From assembly GCA_028551475.1 (NCBI GenBank), contig CM052355.1, positions 2,728,001-2,792,000 of the forward strand: DNA of 64,000 nt, read 5' to 3'. Under the pieces are notes generated by a model. The model did no database searches, had not been told where the DNA came from, and saw nothing but the letters and a program-made list of their open reading frames with translations. The position numbers and the translations under genes were made by a program. This DNA comes from Casuarina equisetifolia. Taxonomy: Eukaryota; Streptophyta; Magnoliopsida; Fagales; Casuarinaceae. Below, in pieces: positions 11,692 through 23,689 of the stretch. How positions within the stretch are numbered: position 1 is the first letter of the stretch; each line of letters opens with the position of its first letter.

Positions 11692-14121
11692 TCATCTTGT
11701 CCCTGATAACCGAACTTCTGACAAGGCTTTATCGCTTAAGCAGTCATTAAGTCCTGATGAAGCTGCCCCTTGGCTGCTCCAGTTAAAGAAACTTGATGGG
11801 GAACCCAGCTGATATGATGCTGGAGGTTGTGGAACATCACAAGTACCTTCAAGCATTTGGACCACTTTCGTCATTGGGGGCCTTGTATGCATTTCTTCTT
11901 GTATACACCACAATGCAACTTTGATTGCAGTGACCACCCTTTCGTCGTTTTCATCAATCTCTAGCTCTGTATCAAGAATTTCTTTAAGTTTTCCTTCTTC
12001 CAACATCTTGGAGGCATAAGCGGGGAAATGTCTTTTCTCTGAACTGTCTCTTGCATCGTAATTTTTCCTTCCTGTGATAATCTCAAGCAAGACCATGCCG
12101 TAGCTGTATACATCACTTTTCTCTGATATGGCAAATTTGGTAATCCATTCTGGTGCAAGGTAGCCTCTTGTACCCCTTACGGTTGTATAGACAGTGCTCT
12201 GTTCCCGTTTCATTAGCTTTGCCAAACCAAAGTCTGAAACTTTAGCAACAAAATTATCGTCAAGCAGAACGTTTTCGGGTTTTATATCACAGTGGACAAT
12301 CTTCACTTCACACTCCTCATGGAGATAAGCCAACCCCTTTGCTGTACCCAAAGCAATATTAAATCTTGTTTTCCAATCCAGTAAGTGGCCCCCTTCGTTG
12401 AAGATCCACTTATCCAATGACCCTTTGCGCATGTAATCATAAACAAGAAGCCTGTGAGGTCCTTCAGCACAGAAGCCTTTGAGCTTGACCAAGTGCATAT
12501 GATGGATACTCCCAATGGTGGAAACTTCTGCTTTAAATTCTTTGGTTCCCTGTACAGAGCTTTCTAACTTTTTCACAGCCACTTCTGATCCATCTGGGAG
12601 CACGCCGACGTAGACTGAGCCAAACCCTCCTTCACCAACCTTTGTAGAAAAGTTCTTGGTTGCTCTGCAAAGATCACCATAACTGAGACGAAGAGGCATC
12701 CCAGGAAGATTGTACAGGAAATTATCCTCTTCCAGATCGTTTATAGTATATTGTAGTAATATCTTCCTTTTTCTGTGGTAGCGCCATCCCCCATAAAGTA
12801 GACTGCAGACAAGCATCACAGCTGCAAAAATTAGTGCCGCAGTTAGATGAACGTGCTTGATTTTTTGGCTTGCAGGACTTTGTCCATTGTATTCATCACC
12901 TGAAACTTTAATATACGAAATATAACCAGTAGAACCCCGGTCAGACCGTTGCAAACTTCCTATCTGATCAAATAAAAAGCAATTCCCAGAACTATTTTCA
13001 AAGAATACCACCTGGCAAGAACAGTTTCCTAGGCATGCTTCTTTGCAAGAACCTATATCAGATTTCAATAAAGGTGTGTCAAAGCCAAGTGCAAAATAGT
13101 TAAGTCCTTCGCCAATATATAGAAGCTCTACTGAGCTCGTGGAGCTGTTACAGGTTGAACCACCCTGTGGCTTGCAGTTAGAGTGAGAACTAAGAGGTGA
13201 AGGGCATTGGCATGTGTTGTCGAAATTGCAAACATAATACGGGCCACAAGGCTCAGGAGCACTACAGGGATTTTGTGGTATCCTTATGGCCTCAGAAGTA
13301 GCTGAATTCCCCTTCTGAAGATCATAGAATAAGATAGATCCATCAGAGCCTAAAACAGCAGCCCAGAAAGCATTCCATCTAGGGCGGCTGGAGAAGACAA
13401 ACTTCCAAAGTATGCTTTCATTTCCATCATAGAAATTCCAGGAATTAGACTCCAGAATAGCAAAATGAACCTTGCCACTAACATTCATGTCGGTTTTGCG
13501 GCTGTCATTTGTTATGGACCAGTAAAGTTGTGGAGTCTCAAAGCCCGCTGACAAGACTAAATCACCTGACCTGAATTCAAGAATATGAGACAAGTTATCG
13601 TTGTTCGGAAAACTTTTGAGCTGCATTCCTTCGGAGAACACCTGACCAGGCAAAAGGGTGTCCGAAGGATGGCTAAAACTCTGCCATAGGATTCCTCCAC
13701 CGGCACCAACCAAGACTAAATTTCCCGTATCACGCAATTCCATGGCTATTGCTGCTTCTCTGGTAGTGTTTGTAGACCAAACCACAGTATTCCCATTTTC
13801 CAAGTAGACGTTCCCATTTTCTCCAAACACAAAGTTATCTATGTTTTCAACCAAATAGCCTCTGTTAGCAGTCCAAACCGCTCTGGAACTAGACATATGA
13901 ATGATTACTAATAGAAACAATGTGACATCCACACTGTGATAGAAGCCTAAAGCGAATTTCGCGTTGTTGGACTGCAGAAATATGCCTTTGTTGTCCAAAT
14001 ATACCATTGGAGAAGCTCGGAACCCAGGATATATGCGGCCAAAACTACGAGAACTAGCAACGCAGGTCTCAAACAGGAGGAAGCAAACTAAAATGACTCC
14101 AAACTGGGAGGTGCCCATCAT
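11692..14121 (-). CDS. G-type lectin S-receptor-like Ser/Thr kinase, SD2-5 type (copy 3, intact)
   Basis: An 809-aa single-exon receptor kinase. Signal peptide about 1-22, lectin domain about 45-160 with the usual WTANRG, EGF-like Cys cluster about 286-316 with normal spacing (CQC once), PAN domain about 332-406, TM about 424-446, then KRK stop-transfer. The kinase domain starts at about 495 with GEGGFG, K517 in VAVK, HCD 610-612, DFG 630-632 and APEW, so it should be an active non-RD kinase. Two adjacent ATGs open the frame (14121 and 14118), and either gives the same mature protein. It is the closest relative of the relic at 6340-7145. It differs from copy 1 much more than copy 2 does, so it is an older cluster member. 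Confidence 0.94.
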   Translation of the reverse strand: MMGTSQFGVILVCFLLFETCVASSRSFGRIYPGFRASPMVYLDNKGIFLQSNNAKFALGFYHSVDVTLFLLVIIHMSSSRAVWTANRGYLVENIDNFVFGENGNVYLENGNTVVWSTNTTREAAIAMELRDTGNLVLVGAGGGILWQSFSHPSDTLLPGQVFSEGMQLKSFPNNDNLSHILEFRSGDLVLSAGFETPQLYWSITNDSRKTDMNVSGKVHFAILESNSWNFYDGNESILWKFVFSSRPRWNAFWAAVLGSDGSILFYDLQKGNSATSEAIRIPQNPCSAPEPCGPYYVCNFDNTCQCPSPLSSHSNCKPQGGSTCNSSTSSVELLYIGEGLNYFALGFDTPLLKSDIGSCKEACLGNCSCQVVFFENSSGNCFLFDQIGSLQRSDRGSTGYISYIKVSGDEYNGQSPASQKIKHVHLTAALIFAAVMLVCSLLYGGWRYHRKRKILLQYTINDLEEDNFLYNLPGMPLRLSYGDLCRATKNFSTKVGEGGFGSVYVGVLPDGSEVAVKKLESSVQGTKEFKAEVSTIGSIHHMHLVKLKGFCAEGPHRLLVYDYMRKGSLDKWIFNEGGHLLDWKTRFNIALGTAKGLAYLHEECEVKIVHCDIKPENVLLDDNFVAKVSDFGLAKLMKREQSTVYTTVRGTRGYLAPEWITKFAISEKSDVYSYGMVLLEIITGRKNYDARDSSEKRHFPAYASKMLEEGKLKEILDTELEIDENDERVVTAIKVALWCIQEEMHTRPPMTKVVQMLEGTCDVPQPPASYQLGSPSSFFNWSSQGAASSGLNDCLSDKALSEVRLSGTR

Positions 14122-14130
14122 GCTCTATAA

Positions 14131-14429
14131 CTGAATCAATTGATTTAGCTTAGTAAATAAGAGAACAAAATGGTGAATCAATGGACATAGCCAGCTACGC
14201 TATCTTCTTTGGTTCAAACAAGACAAACAGAGAAAAGAAGAACAACTAAAAGCAGAAAAGAAACGAAAAAGAAATAGCCGTTGGCGATTGTTAACGGGTC
14301 TCTTTGCTTAACAGTGTCGAAAATGAGGATCCTAGGTAAAACAACAAAATAACTTCACATTGCCATGAAAGATGCGAAAACGGAAATTCTGAATGACCCA
14401 GAGAAAAAAGAGAAAGAGACATGACCAAC
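14131..14429 (-). other. Predicted 5'UTR intron of receptor-kinase copy 3
   Basis: Minus-strand donor GGATGAG|GTTGGT at 14429 and a pyrimidine-poor acceptor TTGATTCAG at 14131-14132, about ten bases before the ATG. The donor context is shared with the other cluster members. The acceptor choice is uncertain. Confidence 0.4.
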
Positions 14430-16472
14430 CTCATCCCTTGATTCAGTTGCAGAAACAAATGGATTCCCAAAGATGGAGCCTTGGCTTTCCTTTTCATCCT
14501 AACACTAAAATGGAGTTAAGCGAACACCAGTCCCTCTCTGTCTGTCTCTAGATACTTATGTGCAGGGAAGAGACAGAGACACCACACAACCTTATGGAAT
14601 ATGAAACGTTTGATCCAAGTCCAATAGTATAATCCCATTAATGCAGAACAAAGAACTAAGAAAAAAAAAATAATGAAGGTGCTCTCTAGGTCAACTAGCG
14701 AGCAGCCTGTTCCTAGAAAATAAAAAAAGCAGTGACACGCTTTGTTGGAAACCATTTTGCATCTGTGTTCCCGGTGTTTCTGTTATTTGCCATGGCAATC
14801 CCTGCCAACCTTGCTATATTTCCAAACATACGCTTGCCTCCCTTCTCATTTTTTATTTTTGCTCTGACTCGACAAGCCATACAAAAATCCTCCAATGTAA
14901 GTCAGTAAGTGCTAGATTCAATCAATCCTTTTGGTGAAGTTTAGATCCAGATCTCCACATTAGATTAACACAAGGTGCAGCCTTCGCAGAAAGATCATGC
15001 ATGCATGCAGGAGTTCATTATAGGGCACCTTCTTTAGTAGGGTCGCCCAAGACGTGAGGCCCTCAATGGCCACCCATGATTATTCTTAAGGAAATGTGAG
15101 ACTTCAAACCATCATAGAATGAGCTCCAAAAATGCTTGCCTCAACCTTCTTGGGTCCATTATAATATAACTAAATCTCCTGTTCAGTTATAATTTAGGTT
15201 CGAAACTTATATCTTACCTAACTTTGGGTGTTTTCTTATTCAAGTTCAACTGTCCAGACTCTTTTGAGTGATTATCTACTCCCAAAGCTTCAGGTGCTAC
15301 ATTCTTCCACGAAAGGACTCCTTTTTCCTGGTATGTTGCATGCCACTCACCAATGTCAAGAGGCTTGGTTGTAAAATGTGTATTCCTAAGTTTTAAGTCG
15401 CAACCATGTTAGAATAGCCCCAAGTAGGAGAGATTAGCTGTTGTTCTGAAAAGGAGAGAAATATATGGACAAAAACCAATTGTTTAGACAATGAGCCTTC
15501 AAACGCAAATTCTCACATCTTTTAAGGTGTTCAAAAGCAGTAACATACTTTTTCCTATATATTACTGAGGCTTTCAAGCACTTCTGTCTAGTTTCGAGCA
15601 TCGCTTTTAGTAAATTCCACTGGCTGCAGACATTCTGCACCTTCTTTTGCACCCATTCAACGGGACTATAAAAATCAAAGAACTGCCGAAAACTTTTCGT
15701 ACAAACATAGATGAAGGGAGGTATCAAAGAATGAAACAGATTTTTACACGGGATGGGTGTTTTACATGTTTGAACTCCGAAAGAGAGACAGAGAGTATTT
15801 GCTTTTTGGCAACCTAAGTCAGGCCATCTTCGATGAAGAAAAGGCCTAAGCATTCATAAATATAACAACGAGAAACATGTTTATATTACAAATATGAGAG
15901 TCGATAAAATTTACAAGCTCACGAGCAAACCAAGCAAGATCATCACTGTAGTTAATCAAGTCTACTGGTAGTTGAAGAAACAGGCATAATTTTGAGTGCT
16001 GTCTACACCAAGGACTTAGTTCTACAATTTGAGCCGTGCACGCTCCTACCCATATGGGAATGTTATTATACAAATTGAAATGGAAAAGCAATACTAGAAG
16101 CAATTAGGGGAAAGTCCACCATGGGGGCGGAGTACGAAGGAGATTATTGAAGATCCGTCATGACATTTTCTTTCCCTTAACCAAGAAAGTAACGAAGGGT
16201 GACATAAACAGTGATGGGAAGGAGTTTTTGGTAGGGACCAATCTTTTGAAAATTTCTTTTACTTCTTTCCAAATACACAAAACACTTGGTTATGAATGGA
16301 TGCGATGGCAGACACTTCGCAAAGCAACAAATGCTATGAATGGCACTTGGTAATTCACATTTATATCAATTCCACAGAGAAATCCTGTAGCAGATAATGG
16401 AAACAAAACTTGTTCATTCTTGTAAGTGCAAAAACTCTCGTATACACATCTGCAACTGTAAAATTGCTTTCA
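14430..16472. other. Intergenic DNA between copies 3 and 4
   Basis: No coding sequence, RNA gene or mobile element was recognised. The minus-strand frame at 15434-15853 lacks family motifs and is judged random. The upstream part presumably holds the promoter of copy 3. Confidence 0.5.
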
Positions 16473-18899
16473 TTATCTTGGGCCAGACAACACTACATCT
16501 GACATGGCTATGTCAGTATAGCGATCAGTTAGTCCCGATGAAGTACCCTCTCTACTGCTCCATTTGAAGAAGCTTGACTGAGAACTAATCTGAGAGGTGA
16601 CTGGGGGCGAAGGTACAGCAGACAGGCCTTCAAGCATCTGGACTACTTTAGTCATTGCTGGCCTTAAATGCATCTCGTCCTGTATACACAACAGTGCTAC
16701 TCTGATTGCAGTGGAAAGCCTTTCATCGTTCTCATCAATCTCTAGCCTAGCATCAAAGATCTCCTTTAGTTTTCCTTCTTCTAACATCTTCAAGGCATAG
16801 GTGGGCAAATACGCTTTCTCGGACTGATCTTGCGGATTGTAATTCTTCCTTCCTCCAATAATCTCAAGCAAGACCATGCCATAGCTGTATACATCACTTT
16901 TCTCAGAAATGGCATAGTTGGTGATCCATTCAGGTGCAAGATACCCCCGTGTACCCCTTAGTGTTGTGAAGACAAGGCTCTGTTCCCGGTTCATTAGCTT
17001 GGCCAAGCCAAAATCAGATACCTTGGCAACATAATTATCATCAAGGAGTACATTTTCGGGTTTTATGTCGCAGTGAACAATCTTCACTTCGCACTCTTCA
17101 TGAAGATAAGCTAATCCCTTTGCCGTGCCCAATGCAATATTGAATCTTGTATTCCAATCTAAGGTGGGGCCACCTTCATTGTTCTTAAAGATCCATTTAT
17201 CTAGAGAACCTTTAGCCATATACTCATAGACAAGAAGCCGGTGAGACCCCTCTGCACAGAATCCTTTCAGCTTGACCAGATGGACATGATGTATACTCCC
17301 AATAATCGTAACCTCGGCTCTAAACTCTTTCTTCCCCTGACCAATGGCCTCCAATTTCTTCACAGCCAAGTTGGTACCATCTGGGAGCACACCAAGGTAC
17401 ACTGAGCCAAACCCGCCTGAGCCAACCTTTGTAGTGAAGTTTTTGGTTGCTTGACTAAGATCACTGTAGCTGAAACGAACAGGTGCCCCAGAAAGACCTC
17501 TCAAGAAATTATCTTCTTCCAGGTTTTCTTGAGAATAGTCTAGAAGTCCCTTCTTTCTGCGGTAATAACAAACTCCCACATAAAGTAGACCAAGAATAAC
17601 CAGTATGGTTGAAAATACAATGATTACAACAGAAATGATGTGCCTAATTTCCTTCTTCCTTCCACCATCTCCACCAATAGGGATCTTCATGTATGAAATA
17701 TAACCAGAAGAATTACCAGAACGTTGCAGACTCCCTATCTGATCAAAGAGAAAGCATTTCCCAGATGTACTTTGGAAAAACAGCACAAGGCAAGAGCAGT
17801 TTGTGAGGCAAGCTTCTTGGCATGCACTTAGATTAGACTTTAAAAGAGGTTGAACGAATCCAAGTGCAAAATAAGAAAGCTTCTCTCCAACAAATAAAAG
17901 CTTTGATGAACTTTGGGAGCTGTCACAGGTTGAGACGGTCTGGGGTCTACAGTTAGAGTAAGGGATGAGAGGTGAAGGGCATTGGCACCAGTTGTCAAAA
18001 TAACATACAAAATAGGGGTCACAACGCTCGGGAACACTGCAGGAATCAGATGGTATCTTAGTAGCCTCAGGGGTAACACCAGTTCCCTTGAGAAGATTAT
18101 AAAATGATAGTGACCCATCAGAACCTAAAATAACAGCCCACAGGGCATCAGGACCCGTATAATCGGAGAAGACAAATTTCCAGAGTAAATGTCCATTTCT
18201 ATCATAGAAATCCCATGAATTGGAGTTCAGAGAGACAGAATGAATGCTACCAGTGACATTGTTACCAGTTTTTCGGCTGTCATTTGTTATGGACCAATAG
18301 AGTTGTGGATTTCCATACCCAGCATACAAGACCAGATCACCTGATTTGAATTCAAGATAATGAGACAAGTTATTGTGGTTTGGGAAGCTTTTCAGTCTCA
18401 TTCCTTCCTCGAACACCTGACCGGGTAAAAGGGTATCCGTCGGATGACTAAAACTCTGCCAAAGAATACGTTTATCCTTGGCGACCAATACCAAGTTTCC
18501 TGAGTCCTGCAACTCCAAGGCTTCAACACTTTCTCCTGCTGTTTTTGTAGACCAAATTACATTGTCCCCATTTTCCAAAAACACCTCACCATTTTTGTCA
18601 AACACAAACTTATCAGAATCTTTGACCAGTTTTAAGCCTCTGTTAGCAGTCCAAACCACTTTGGAACTACCCAGGTGAATAACTACTAGCACGAACAACT
18701 GGGTATCGAGAGCAGTGTAAAAGCCCAAAGCAAATGCAGAGTTGTTGGATGACAGGAACAAGCCTTGGTTATCCACCCATTCACTATGACGCGCTTGGAA
18801 TCCCGGATATATCCGATCAACATGTCTGTCGCTGGCAAAGCAGCTCCCAAGCACAAGGACGAGAAAGAGACACAAAGCTTTGAATTGGGATAAACCCAT
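16473..18899 (-). CDS. G-type lectin S-receptor-like Ser/Thr kinase, SD2-5 type (copy 4, intact)
   Basis: An 808-aa receptor kinase read from the Met at 18899 (MGLSQFKALC), which begins a clean signal peptide (about 1-23). The frame runs back to an ATG at 18962, but the extra 21 residues are not signal-like and lie in the predicted 5'UTR intron. Lectin domain about 45-160 with WTANRG, EGF-like cluster about 287-317, PAN about 332-405, TM about 420-445 with YYRRKK after it, and kinase from about 492. Key residues are intact: glycine loop GSGGFG, K514 in AVK, HCD 609-611, DFG 629-631 and APEW. Non-RD class, plasma membrane, ligand unknown. It is most like copy 3. Copies 3 and 4 share features such as AISEKSDVYSYGMVLLEI. 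Confidence 0.94.
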   Translation of the reverse strand: MGLSQFKALCLFLVLVLGSCFASDRHVDRIYPGFQARHSEWVDNQGLFLSSNNSAFALGFYTALDTQLFVLVVIHLGSSKVVWTANRGLKLVKDSDKFVFDKNGEVFLENGDNVIWSTKTAGESVEALELQDSGNLVLVAKDKRILWQSFSHPTDTLLPGQVFEEGMRLKSFPNHNNLSHYLEFKSGDLVLYAGYGNPQLYWSITNDSRKTGNNVTGSIHSVSLNSNSWDFYDRNGHLLWKFVFSDYTGPDALWAVILGSDGSLSFYNLLKGTGVTPEATKIPSDSCSVPERCDPYFVCYFDNWCQCPSPLIPYSNCRPQTVSTCDSSQSSSKLLFVGEKLSYFALGFVQPLLKSNLSACQEACLTNCSCLVLFFQSTSGKCFLFDQIGSLQRSGNSSGYISYMKIPIGGDGGRKKEIRHIISVVIIVFSTILVILGLLYVGVCYYRRKKGLLDYSQENLEEDNFLRGLSGAPVRFSYSDLSQATKNFTTKVGSGGFGSVYLGVLPDGTNLAVKKLEAIGQGKKEFRAEVTIIGSIHHVHLVKLKGFCAEGSHRLLVYEYMAKGSLDKWIFKNNEGGPTLDWNTRFNIALGTAKGLAYLHEECEVKIVHCDIKPENVLLDDNYVAKVSDFGLAKLMNREQSLVFTTLRGTRGYLAPEWITNYAISEKSDVYSYGMVLLEIIGGRKNYNPQDQSEKAYLPTYALKMLEEGKLKEIFDARLEIDENDERLSTAIRVALLCIQDEMHLRPAMTKVVQMLEGLSAVPSPPVTSQISSQSSFFKWSSREGTSSGLTDRYTDIAMSDVVLSGPR

Positions 18900-18911
18900 A
18901 TAGCTCTGGAG

Positions 18912-19665
18912 CTGCAACAAATCGCTTGAGTTTGGCCAAATAAGCCCCAAATGTCTGTCCAAAATTTGAAAACCATCAAAAAAATTCAGGGCTTTGGGTT
19001 ATCCGGAAAAAAAAGGGGGGGGGGGGGGGGGGCTGCTGGAAAAGGAAAAAGAAAAAGAATTTGACACGCGCAAGATATTTCTTCGAGTTGCCTATGTATG
19101 CCCAATCAAGTTCGTTGGCAAAAGGAGTTACAGGAATGGAATTACGCATTCAATAGAACTAAAAGATGAAGATAAACTTCAGAGGAAAGATGTTTACAGG
19201 TTACTTAAAAAAAGAATAGTCCAATTACAAGTATCATTCCTGGTTATTCAAGGCAGGGTAGCAAGAAAGATCTAGATGTTACAAAACCTATCCTATATAC
19301 GTGAAGCAAAAGAGAGATAGAACGACGAAGAAAAAAAAAGCAGTAAAATAATTAAACAAGGAACAAAAAGGCGAGAAAAACTCGAAGCAAAAGAGAGATA
19401 CTTATTGTTTGACATACAAAGAGAGTCCCTTCAAGTTCTATGTGCTGTAATTGAAGTGAAACAGCAGTCGAAAAATGAAAATTGAGATCCCCACCACTTT
19501 CTAATGTCAATCAAGAATCGAAAAATCCTTGGGGAACTGATCACTGACGGGTTTCTTCGCTAAACTCTAGAAGAACTATAACCATGTTAAACACAGAAAT
19601 CTTGCATAGCTATCAAAGAACAGAAACAGAAACTGACTCGAAAAGAGCACAGAAACAGGACTAAC
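18912..19665 (-). other. Predicted 5'UTR intron of receptor-kinase copy 4
   Basis: Minus-strand donor ATGAG|GTTAGT at 19665 and acceptor TTGTTGCAG at 18912-18913, thirteen bases before the ATG at 18899. It contains the homopolymer at 19007-19032. Inferred from the donor context shared by all four paralogs. Confidence 0.42.
19007..19032. repeat. A8-G18 homopolymer tract
   Basis: Eight A followed by eighteen G on the plus strand, so an 18-C run on the coding strand of copy 4, about 110 bp upstream of its start. Such a G-run can form quadruplexes, and its length may be miscalled in sequencing. Confidence 0.85.
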
Positions 19666-21860
19666 CTCATTACTTGAAATTGTTAGCGAAAGGAATGCAT
19701 TCAAGAAGATGTGTGCTTGCTGTTTTCTCGGTTTCTGACTGTAGATGTACAAGATGAATCCTAAGAGGTCCTTTCAATCTGCAGGCTTGAGAGAGAGACA
19801 CGTCGGTCGTCCTTGCAAGTAATAAAAACTTCTGGTCCCAACAACGCTTTATGGCTTGCGGAAACCTTGTCCCTTTGAGCTGTCCGTTCTGAATTTTGTG
19901 GATGCATGGGTGGGAATCCCTGTCCCATCTCCCATCTCCCATCTCCCGTGTCCCGTGTTTCATCTAATAAAGTTACCATATTGATTGCATCTGCACACCA
20001 AACTTCATCTTTTTTTCCCCCTTCCTGCCATGTTTCTTGTGGTCCAAGTACTGCGCTTAACTGCCTAAACCCTTTTTCATCCTTCTCCTTTTTTTTTTTT
20101 AATTATTATTATTATTATTATTATTATTTTAATTAATGATATTTACAACCATATAAATCATATTATTTTTTAACTAAAGAAAAAAATTTAAATCTTTCAC
20201 ATAATACTAAAATTAGACCTTCCCTCATTCGATCAGTCTTTCACAAATAAAAAATTAAATCTGTACCATTGAAGAATGTTAGATGAAGAATTTAAGTTAG
20301 AAGAACAAAATACTTATAATATATTTTACAAATTTTTCTACTCTATGAAAACAATTTTTCTATTTTGTTCCTCTAAATGTACTAAGATTGAACTAATATT
20401 TTCTTAACCCTCCGATCAAATTGATGCCTTTTACATTAGGCACAAAGGGAGTAACTTCATAATTACTTCATAAATGTGTCAGCATCTGTCACTGCTTGCC
20501 TTTATTTTTAGAATTTTATAATTGTGTTATGAGGGAAAATAGCTCCGTCTCTTTTCTTACGCACGTGGGAGAGGGAAGGGTCATTCGAAGACTCCAATTG
20601 GTTGCTTGGTCTGTTTTTCCACCTGCGGGGTCCGATTTCGACGTCTGGACCTCGGAGGAGAATTTATTAATAGGATTAGGTACATCTTAATGCAACTCCC
20701 CATCAAATCAAATTTCTTGAATTAGATGATGTTAGTTGATGCTCGGATTAAAAAAATAAAAGAGGGCTTTCAGGAGTGAGACGTTTCATCATTTCTGGTT
20801 TTTATATTTTTATAAATAAATTATGTTGTAGTGTAAATAGTTAAAAAGTTTAAACTAAGAATTAAAAAAATATTTTTATATTTAAATTTCAATATAAAAA
20901 TTTATGTTTAGTACAATACTCATATTTAACATTCATTCTTTTATATACATTGATACAAATATTGCAAGTAAATAGAAGTACAACATGAATATATAATCTT
21001 ATACTATTAAAATATAAATATGTATATCTAGTAGGTATAAGTGTATTTCTCTGACTTATTTTTGAGGTGGAGTAAATCAAAAGAAACATTAGGAGCATGG
21101 AATGGCCTAAGAAGGGGGCGGTGGAAAGTTGCTGGATGTCATTATCGAGAAAGGTCCAGGTCAGTATGCAGATTAGATAGGAGCGCGGTGGGAAGACATT
21201 GACCTATATTTAAACGTTCGTGAAAGCAAAAGCAAGGAATGATTTAACTTATAATATTATCAATGCAGTGAATCCTTGGGAAGGTTCAACCAGGGAAAAC
21301 ATTCAAAAAGAACAGAAGTAACATAAGAACAAAAAAGATATGGAATTCCTTTAGGAGTGAAGATATGGCATGATACCTTATTTCATAGATGCGGGTAGTT
21401 CCCACAATTTGATGAAAAGAATGAACTTCAGAGAGATGAATATGAGGAGTGATTTTTTTTTTTTTTCTGAAAACTATGAACCAGTACTTTATTTCTCTTA
21501 TATCTAATGAAGAAGTCATCTTTTTCTAAGAAGATTTATCAACTCTTTTTTCTTCTCTACTTTTTAAAATTTTTGTTGACCAAGACTTTAAGAAAAGCCT
21601 CCAACTGCTTCCACTGCAAGCTGAGTGGAGAGGGACTCGCTGTTGACTCTCGGATGCACGACGGCAGATCAGATCTATGAATGCAAACAGCTTCACAAAA
21701 GATCTTTTGACTATCTGGCTTTAAACAAGCCGAAGGTGACCAGGATTTGCAGGCGGTGGACGCAGTTGGAAAGCGAAAATGAAGGCACTTAGGGGGCTTT
21801 TTGAACCAAGTTGATTTAAATAAATGGATTCTATCACCTAATTGTACTAATTATTATTTG
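19666..21860. other. AT-rich intergenic DNA upstream of the receptor-kinase cluster
   Basis: No gene is supported. The first few hundred bases presumably carry the promoter of copy 4. An ATT microsatellite lies at 20101-20128. The rest is AT-rich with short frames lacking motifs. Confidence 0.5.
20101..20128. repeat. ATT microsatellite
   Basis: About nine ATT units, preceded by a T-run, in AT-rich DNA. Confidence 0.85.
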
Positions 21861-21869
21861 TATTGTTGA

Positions 21870-22213
21870 TAATGTGAATGTTCAATTTCATACTCTAAAG
21901 TCTGAGTGTGTTTGTTTGACTAACATGGTGTGTCCGACACCTTCATGAGTCATATTTGAAGTATAAATAAGTTTTTTAACATAATATCAAAATATAAATT
22001 TTTCCTTAACACTTATTAAGATAAATAAGTTCAAAGTTTGTGTTGAAAGTGACATCATAAAATAGTATAAGTCAAGTCACTGTGATAATAAGGTGTGTCT
22101 ATTATGTAAATGTTTGATATTATTAAAGGTATGAGTGTGCATACCTAATTAAATATCAATGTATCTTTTCACTTTATTAGCCACTTTTGAAATGAAAATA
22201 AACTTCTTAACAT
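21870..22213 (+). mobile_element. Degraded small LTR (TRIM-like) relic
   Basis: Two similar segments in direct orientation, about 21940-21981 and 22178-22213, both end in 'ttcttaacata' or 'ttttttaacata'. The first is followed by 'atatcaaaat', a weak match to the tRNA-Met primer-binding consensus TGGTATCAGAGC. No clean termini or target-site duplication. Confidence 0.35.
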
Positions 22214-23189
22214 ATACGCACTAATAGAACATATAACCTTATTGTATAGCACAAACCGAAGACACATCAAGGCCAAGGTGTATAATACCTAAACCGCACA
22301 AGCCTAAGGTCTGCCCACTTCGTAAGAAGCAAAGCCTTGGATGGATTCACGTAACAGCCCAACCTTAAGATAAGGATAAGAACTCAGAAGTAAGAATAGT
22401 CAAGATGGTAATATTGATGATTGCTGCCTTTTCTGTGGGAGTACTTGACGTTTTTGTCCATGGGGTAATGAAAACCAGACCAAGCCAAGCCAATTTCAAT
22501 CCATCATGTTTTTAGGATTGATTGTGGGATAACGAACACATGTTCCAGCTCTTCTGAAGAAAACAGAAGTTAAGAGTGTCACGTTAGATTTGAAGAAAAC
22601 ATAAACCTTTGTTTCTGTCGGCGTTCGTTTGGTATGCTCTTCGTCTTCCCCCAGCTGTTAGGGTAAAGAAAGAAAGTCATTAATAGGCCAGCAGCCTAGT
22701 AATTATCGAAAACCTAAGTCCTCAACACATCATAACCTGAAAAGTAGGTAAAATTCAACATCCAACTCCACAAGGTTGAAATTCAGTTCTGAATATCGCC
22801 CTGTTGAGTACTGCTGGGTTATCTGCCACCCGGACTTACTCAGCAACTTAATTTGACTTCTTTCTTTGAGACCCAAAGAGAAACAAGCTTACTCAGATGA
22901 TGGAGCCACCGTGTAAGGGAGTGTAAAAGGTAGGATCCTTAAAAATAATCTATCAAACGCCCAGACCCAATTCTTGACTGGAGACACATTTCTGGTATGC
23001 TTTTTAGTCATTAAGGATCCATGGAACAGCATTACACGAAAAAGCAAAGTTGACAAGCGGCATATGGAAAAGAAGCCCTGCTATGATTCAACCTCTTACG
23101 TTGTACACTAAAAACTTCTTATACCCGCTCAACTACCCTCAAAAGAGTATGATTAGATAATCTTACCATTATTATCGTTACGGGCTTAT

Positions 23190-23575
23190 GGCTGGTTATA
23201 GGCATGGGCTAATGGAGGCTTAGGTTAGTAATGATGTTCAAATGAAATATAATGAGAATAACTTTCAAGCTTAGGTTTTTGAATTCAATGGTTAAGACAT
23301 ATAATAAATAGTATCAAAGCTAACCTCATATTTCAAGTTTGAATTGAGGGGATGACTTAATGATGAAAAGGTACCTAAACACTATTGTGAGGGTAGAGTA
23401 GGCCGTTGAAGCTTCAATTGCGGAACATAATAGAATGTTTCAAGCTTATAAGGACCCTTAGTAGACTTAAACTTATGGAGACTCAAATTGATAATGATAT
23501 TCAAATAAATTATACTAAGACTAGCTTTTAAGCTTAAATTTCTTAATTCAATGATTGAGGCACCTAACATAATCC
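23190..23575 (+). mobile_element. Degraded small LTR (TRIM-like) element
   Basis: Direct repeats at about 23216-23306 and 23470-23572 share 'tcaagctta' or 'ttaagctta', 'gaattcaatg' or 'taattcaatg', and a closing 'acataataa' or 'acataatcc'. The left repeat is followed by 'gtatcaaagctaacctc' at 23311, a recognisable decay of the tRNA-Met primer-binding site. There is no coding capacity. The outer left edge is unclear. Confidence 0.5.
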
Positions 23576-23689
23576 TAGTTGAAAAAAATATAGGTAATGA
23601 TGGTCTATAAATTGCATGGCAAAACCTGTTTGATAGTAAAAGGTGGTGATTTAGGCTTCTTTCAACTCACAAAATGTCCTTTACGTTAC

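Noticed and set aside
18900-18962. Upstream ATG of receptor-kinase copy 4 giving 829 aa
   Set aside because: The added 21 residues are not a signal peptide and fall within the predicted intron; the Met at 18899 starts a clean signal sequence like its paralogs.
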